Source: a bacterium (GTDB lineage: Bacteria > Coprothermobacterota > Coprothermobacteria > Coprothermobacterales > JAADFF01). From it: a stretch of DNA of 7,524 bases. Shown in pieces: positions 6,107 to 7,524 of this stretch. The stretch covers positions 1 to 7,524 of the forward strand of contig JAMORD010000091.1 in the NCBI GenBank assembly GCA_027063755.1. The letters are read 5' to 3'. Made by a program: the position numbers and the translations under genes. Every line of letters starts with the position of its first letter. The stretch's first letter is position 1. The notes under the pieces were generated by a model that was not told the origin of the DNA, ran no database searches, and saw nothing but the letters and a program-made list of their open reading frames with translations.

Positions 6107-7039
6107 ATGTTGTTTAAAGCGTTTTATTTGGGAGGTGAGATTAAGGGGGTAGACGATAAGTGGTATTTCTATTCAAGTGATGGCAGTCGCTATAATATGA
6201 CCGATAACGATGTTAGGGATATATATTTCTTTAATGAAATATGGTTTCCTTCCCATTATCTGCGGTATATGGGGGACAGTGGGGTAGCACTGCATTTTCT
6301 CAAGCATGGCTTTTATCAGACAACTTATCTGCCAGCTATGGGGCATGGACGTTGGCCCATTTACAAAAAACAGCTTGAAGCCTATAAAAATAACGATAAA
6401 CGTCTTTCTATTGCCAAAGCGTTTGTCATGTCAGAAATTGTGTCTGCTCAGATTGTTTTTCCACATATTGATATGTCAGATATTATAAATAAACTGAACA
6501 TTGCATCTGAGATTCCATCGGTTATGGCTGCTGAAGCCGAGGCAATGAAACGGTATTGGCATGAGTGGCATGTTCGCGTACCGGAGTTTACCGGTCGTCA
6601 ATTTAATCCATCCCCTGATAAGTACAATGCCATTGTTAGCCTTGCCTATGCCTATCTTTATGGCACGGCATTTAGTGCTATAAAAATGACAGGCTTAGAT
6701 CCCCGTATAGGTTATCTTCATGAGAATAGATTTCGTACCAATACATTGCATCTTGATGTGGCAGATATGTATAAGCCCATTGTGGCATCGTTTGCCATGA
6801 AACTTGCCATGAAATGGAAGGACAATATGTTTTATCGGTTGGGGAAAGGGATATATTTAAGCGATAAAGGTATGCAGAAATTTACAGAGTACTGGGATGA
6901 CCTGCTAAGAAGTAGAGGGCGCTGGTGTAATAGACTGTCATTTGTTGTCATGATAGCCAAAGATGTCAGGGAACTGAGGGGATATATCATGCAGGGGAAT
7001 AGGCCCTTTGAAAGTTGCATTGTCAGAGAAAGGAGATAG
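6107..7039 (+). CDS. cas1: CRISPR integrase Cas1, catalytically complete
   Basis: A 310-residue Cas1, the integrase that joins prespacer 3' ends to the leader-repeat junction. The active-site residues are all present: E143 in EAEAMKRYW (spacing to the Tyr matches the family's 'EGxAxxxYY'), H205 in LDPRIGYLHENRFR, and D217 and D220 in LHLDVADMYKP. The N-terminal beta domain (MLFKAFYLGGEIK, then VALHFLKHGFYQTTYLP) precedes the helical catalytic domain. Length is near normal. The C-terminal end (GYIMQGNRPFES) is a poor match to the usual 'GExYxPF' tail, which the upstream paralogue keeps. It differs strongly from that paralogue over its whole length, so the duplication, if it happened here, is old. 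Cas2 follows after 3 bp. Confidence 0.93.
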   Translation: MLFKAFYLGGEIKGVDDKWYFYSSDGSRYNMTDNDVRDIYFFNEIWFPSHYLRYMGDSGVALHFLKHGFYQTTYLPAMGHGRWPIYKKQLEAYKNNDKRLSIAKAFVMSEIVSAQIVFPHIDMSDIINKLNIASEIPSVMAAEAEAMKRYWHEWHVRVPEFTGRQFNPSPDKYNAIVSLAYAYLYGTAFSAIKMTGLDPRIGYLHENRFRTNTLHLDVADMYKPIVASFAMKLAMKWKDNMFYRLGKGIYLSDKGMQKFTEYWDDLLRSRGRWCNRLSFVVMIAKDVRELRGYIMQGNRPFESCIVRERR

Positions 7040-7042
7040 AAA

Positions 7043-7309
7043 ATGTTTGTGATACTTGCATATGATGTAGATGAGAAAAGGGTGGCTAAAGTTTTGAAAG
7101 TTGCCCGTAAATATCTTGTGTGGGTGCAAAATTCTCTGCTTGAGGGGGATATATCTTCTTCTCAACTGTCTATGTTGAAGATGGAGCTGCGTGAAGTGAC
7201 CGAAAATACCGATAGGGTAAGATTCTACCTCATGAAGGGTAAAAAGTATATGAAAATAGAAGACCTTTATGACGGAGATGTTGATAGCAGGGAAAACTTC
7301 ATAGTGTAG
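7043..7309 (+). CDS. cas2: CRISPR adaptation protein Cas2
   Basis: An 88-residue ferredoxin-fold protein that bridges two Cas1 dimers in the spacer integrase. The family pattern is clear: FVILAYDVDEKRVAKVLKVARKYL at the start with the conserved D8, then WVQNSLLEGDIS, the 'F/Y..L.S/KKY'-like strand (VRFYLMKGKKY), and a short tail. Length matches the usual 85-95 residues. The start at 7043 has AGGAGAT just upstream, overlapping the cas1 stop. It is the last cas gene before the leader, the normal place in type I-B loci. Confidence 0.93.
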   Translation: MFVILAYDVDEKRVAKVLKVARKYLVWVQNSLLEGDISSSQLSMLKMELREVTENTDRVRFYLMKGKKYMKIEDLYDGDVDSRENFIV

Positions 7310-7341
7310 ATATTAAGAATAGTTTTAGTGTTTTCCGAGTA

Positions 7342-7366
7342 CGGGATACAGCAGATATGTATCCCG
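7342..7366 (+). other. Inverted repeat / hairpin in the leader, possible operon-end terminator
   Basis: CGGGATAC (7342-7349) pairs perfectly with GTATCCCG (7359-7366) around a 9-nt loop. The following bases CTGTTTG are only partly T-rich, so it is a weak terminator candidate for the cas operon. It lies 33 nt after the cas2 stop and about 80 nt before the first repeat, so it could also be a leader element used by the array or the integrase. I cannot tell which. Confidence 0.5.
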
Positions 7367-7413
7367 CTGTTTGTGATAAAATTTATAAAAAGGATGTGGT
7401 ATATGAAAGTATA

Positions 7414-7419
7414 TATAAT
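7414..7419 (+). promoter_or_regulatory. Candidate -10 box for the CRISPR array
   Basis: A perfect TATAAT lies 30 nt upstream of the first repeat, which would put a transcription start near 7426 and give a short leader RNA before the repeat. No good -35 hexamer is found at 16-18 nt upstream, and the region is AT-rich, so a chance match is possible. Confidence 0.4.
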
Positions 7420-7449
7420 TAAAAATGGCATTATAAGTGGAAAATTGCG

Positions 7450-7524
7450 GCTTTCAGCCTACCCATAGGGGATGTAAACTGGAGGTATATTCTGCAGTGT
7501 CGGATATTCTTCCTGCTTTCAGCC
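7450..7524 (+). CRISPR. Start of a type I-B CRISPR array: one repeat, one spacer, partial second repeat
   Basis: A 30-nt repeat at 7450-7479 begins GCTTTCAGCC and ends ATGTAAAC. Its first ten bases recur at 7515-7524, where the window ends. This gives a 35-nt spacer (7480-7514) and a period of 65 nt. The repeat centre carries the short inverted repeat CCTA..TAGG. It resembles known I-B repeats of the kind '...AGCCTACCTATAAGG...GAAAC'. Orientation fits: the leader is on the left, and the AAAC end abuts the spacer, so the 8-nt crRNA 5' handle would be ATGTAAAC. Only 10 nt of the second repeat are visible, so the exact repeat edges are partly inferred. The array continues beyond the window. Confidence 0.88.

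Larger units (their letters stand above)
7310..7449 (+). promoter_or_regulatory. CRISPR leader
   Basis: A 140-bp intergenic stretch between cas2 and the first repeat. Its second half is strongly AT-rich, as leaders are. It should hold the promoter of the array and the site where Cas1-Cas2 recognises the leader end. It contains the hairpin at 7342-7366 and a TATAAT box at 7414-7419. Apart from a 21-codon chance ORF that runs into the repeat (7403-7468), I see no gene in it. Confidence 0.7.

Noticed and set aside
7403-7468. A 21-codon ORF in the leader (MKVYIIKNGIISG...) that faintly resembles the start of a Cas1 protein
   Set aside because: It has only a weak ribosome site, overlaps the probable -10 box and runs into the first repeat, where it stops. 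Chance similarity in AT-rich DNA is more likely.

Overview
The window is almost entirely one strand-uniform CRISPR-Cas operon of type I, closest to subtype I-B, followed by its leader and the first repeat and spacer of the array. Strong GGAGG-type ribosome binding sites, tightly packed or overlapping genes and a perfect TATAAT box indicate a bacterium. A moderately AT-rich genome is likely; I cannot name the organism.

Layout, all on the + strand: the C-terminal end of the Cascade large subunit (Cas8b/Csh1-like, gene starts before the window); a separate small-subunit gene (Cas11-like) that looks like the detached C-terminal domain of Csh1; cas7 (Csh2); cas5; a perfect intrinsic terminator hairpin; cas3 (HD nuclease fused to helicase); cas4; two tandem cas1-family genes; cas2; an intergenic leader of about 140 bp; and one complete CRISPR repeat (30 nt), one spacer (35 nt) and the first 10 nt of the next repeat, cut by the window end. 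No cas6 is seen; it is probably upstream.

How the genes work together: Cas8b, Cas11, Cas7 and Cas5 form the crRNA-guided surveillance complex. Cas3 is recruited to degrade the bound target. Cas4, the Cas1 pair and Cas2 make up the adaptation module that adds spacers next to the leader. The terminator separates the interference complex from cas3 and the adaptation genes, so the latter are probably expressed at a lower level.

The most striking feature is the cas1 pair. The second gene keeps the full Cas1 active site (Glu, His, Asp). The first is a shorter, diverged but intact Cas1 homologue that has lost all three catalytic positions while keeping the N-terminal domain and the conserved C-terminal tail. 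Known Cas1-Cas2 integrases use two Cas1 dimers in each of which only one subunit is catalytic. The locus may therefore encode an obligate heteromeric integrase with separate catalytic and structural Cas1 subunits. Secondary points of interest are the stand-alone Cas11 gene, the mid-operon terminator and a Cas4 with a substitution at its RecB-type motif I histidine.
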